A DNA stretch of 20,080 nt, taken from NCBI GenBank assembly GCA_964555065.1, contig CAZKRB010000057.1:1-20080 (forward strand), written 5' to 3'. The stretch is from Syntrophus sp964555065. Lineage in GTDB: Bacteria > Desulfobacterota > Syntrophia > Syntrophales > Syntrophaceae. Shown one piece after another: positions 19,666-20,080 of this stretch. Both the position numbers and the translations under genes were made by a program. Each line of letters starts with the position of its first letter. Within the stretch, counting starts at the first letter, position 1. Below the pieces are notes generated by a model that saw only the letters and a list, made by a program, of their open reading frames with translations, was not told the DNA's origin and ran no database searches.

Positions 19666-20080
19666 TCACCCCTTTTTTAAATCATCAAGCATGGGGATCT
19701 GCTCGACATTTCTCAGCCAGACGGTCGCTTCGCTGTCGCTCGGGGCTCGGTAGTCCCCCCGGGGGGAAAGGGAGCCGCCGGAACCGACCTTCGGACCGTT
19801 GGGGATGCAGGAGCGCTTGTATTGGCTCAACTTGAAGAAACGCAGCAGATAGATCTGCAGCCAGTGCCTGATCTCGCCGATGGTGTATTCATGCTTCTTT
19901 TCTTCCGGCAGATCCGGCCATGCCCCCTCCGCCTTATCCCTCCAGGTACAGTAGGCCAGAAAGGCGATTTTGCTTGGCAGGTAGCCGAAGCGCGTCGTGT
20001 AGAAATTGTTGAAGTCCTGAAGTTCATAGGGGCCGATGATCGCTTCCGTCTTCTGTGCCGGCTGCTGGTCTTCCTCTCCC
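19666..20080 (-). CDS. nadE: Glutamine-dependent NAD+ synthetase, C-terminal part (partial)
   Basis: The last 137 residues of a protein whose N-terminus lies beyond the right edge of the window. NAD synthetase amidates nicotinic acid adenine dinucleotide with ATP and glutamine-derived ammonia, the final step of NAD synthesis. The fragment carries the typical end of the large (~640-residue) glutamine-hydrolysing form: YELQDFNNFYTTRFGY, then LLRFFKLSQYKRSCIPNGPK and VGSGGSLSPRGDYRAPSDS. The SPRGDYR.PSD stretch is characteristic of this form. The stop codon TGA is at 19668-19666. A small zinc-ribbon gene begins within ten bases of it. Confidence 0.88.
   Translation of the reverse strand, partial: GEEDQQPAQKTEAIIGPYELQDFNNFYTTRFGYLPSKIAFLAYCTWRDKAEGAWPDLPEEKKHEYTIGEIRHWLQIYLLRFFKLSQYKRSCIPNGPKVGSGGSLSPRGDYRAPSDSEATVWLRNVEQIPMLDDLKKG

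Overview
This window looks like a stretch of a GC-rich, anaerobic bacterial chromosome, probably from a Syntrophales/Desulfobacterota-type (former Deltaproteobacteria) organism. That placement is an inference from gene content: a methylenetetrahydrofolate reductase with a MetV-like cysteine-rich tail next to folD, an ADP-forming acyl-CoA synthetase fused to a GNAT domain, short TIGR04076 and zinc-ribbon proteins, and a stand-alone HyuA-like protein. No rRNA, tRNA, CRISPR array, transposase or integrase was seen.

Layout. Bases 1-1640 are visibly less GC-rich than the rest and carry two accessory-type genes: an uncharacterised protein whose start seems frameshifted or cut by the window edge, and a GIY-YIG nuclease. 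From about 1.9 kb the core-like part begins: a TIGR04076 protein, a secreted RNase T2, a membrane FtsH protease, a CoA-binding/ATP-grasp/GNAT protein and dephospho-CoA kinase (coaE), all on the plus strand. A PfkB-family sugar kinase converges on coaE from the minus strand; its C-terminus is broken by a run of eight G/C pairs. Then come folD, preceded by a possible 24-residue leader ORF, and a MetF-MetV-type reductase, both on plus. These meet a convergent minus-strand group: a HyuA-like ATPase-fold protein, a histone-deacetylase-superfamily amidohydrolase overlapping it by 4 bases, and a carboxymuconolactone-decarboxylase-family protein.

Upstream of hyuA is a compact divergent promoter region in which the two -35 boxes occupy the same small palindrome. 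It drives hyuA leftward and, rightward, two tandem near-identical Ala/Pro-rich small lipoproteins that end at a strong terminator. Next are a YtxH-domain protein and a DUF948/YtxG-like protein (a pair known from stress operons), an HNH endonuclease, and on the minus strand the C-terminal end of a glutamine-dependent NAD synthetase followed at once by a small zinc-ribbon protein.

How the genes may work together: folD and the MetF-like gene supply consecutive steps of one-carbon (Wood-Ljungdahl methyl branch) metabolism; coaE and the acyl-CoA synthetase both concern CoA metabolism; FtsH, RNase T2, YtxH/DUF948 and the lipoproteins concern the envelope or stress. The HyuA/deacetylase/CMD group looks like an uncharacterised catabolic unit. 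The most informative oddities are the poly-G frameshift in the sugar kinase, the shared-palindrome divergent promoters, the concerted lipoprotein pair with competing hairpins behind it, and the unassigned HyuA-deacetylase operon.
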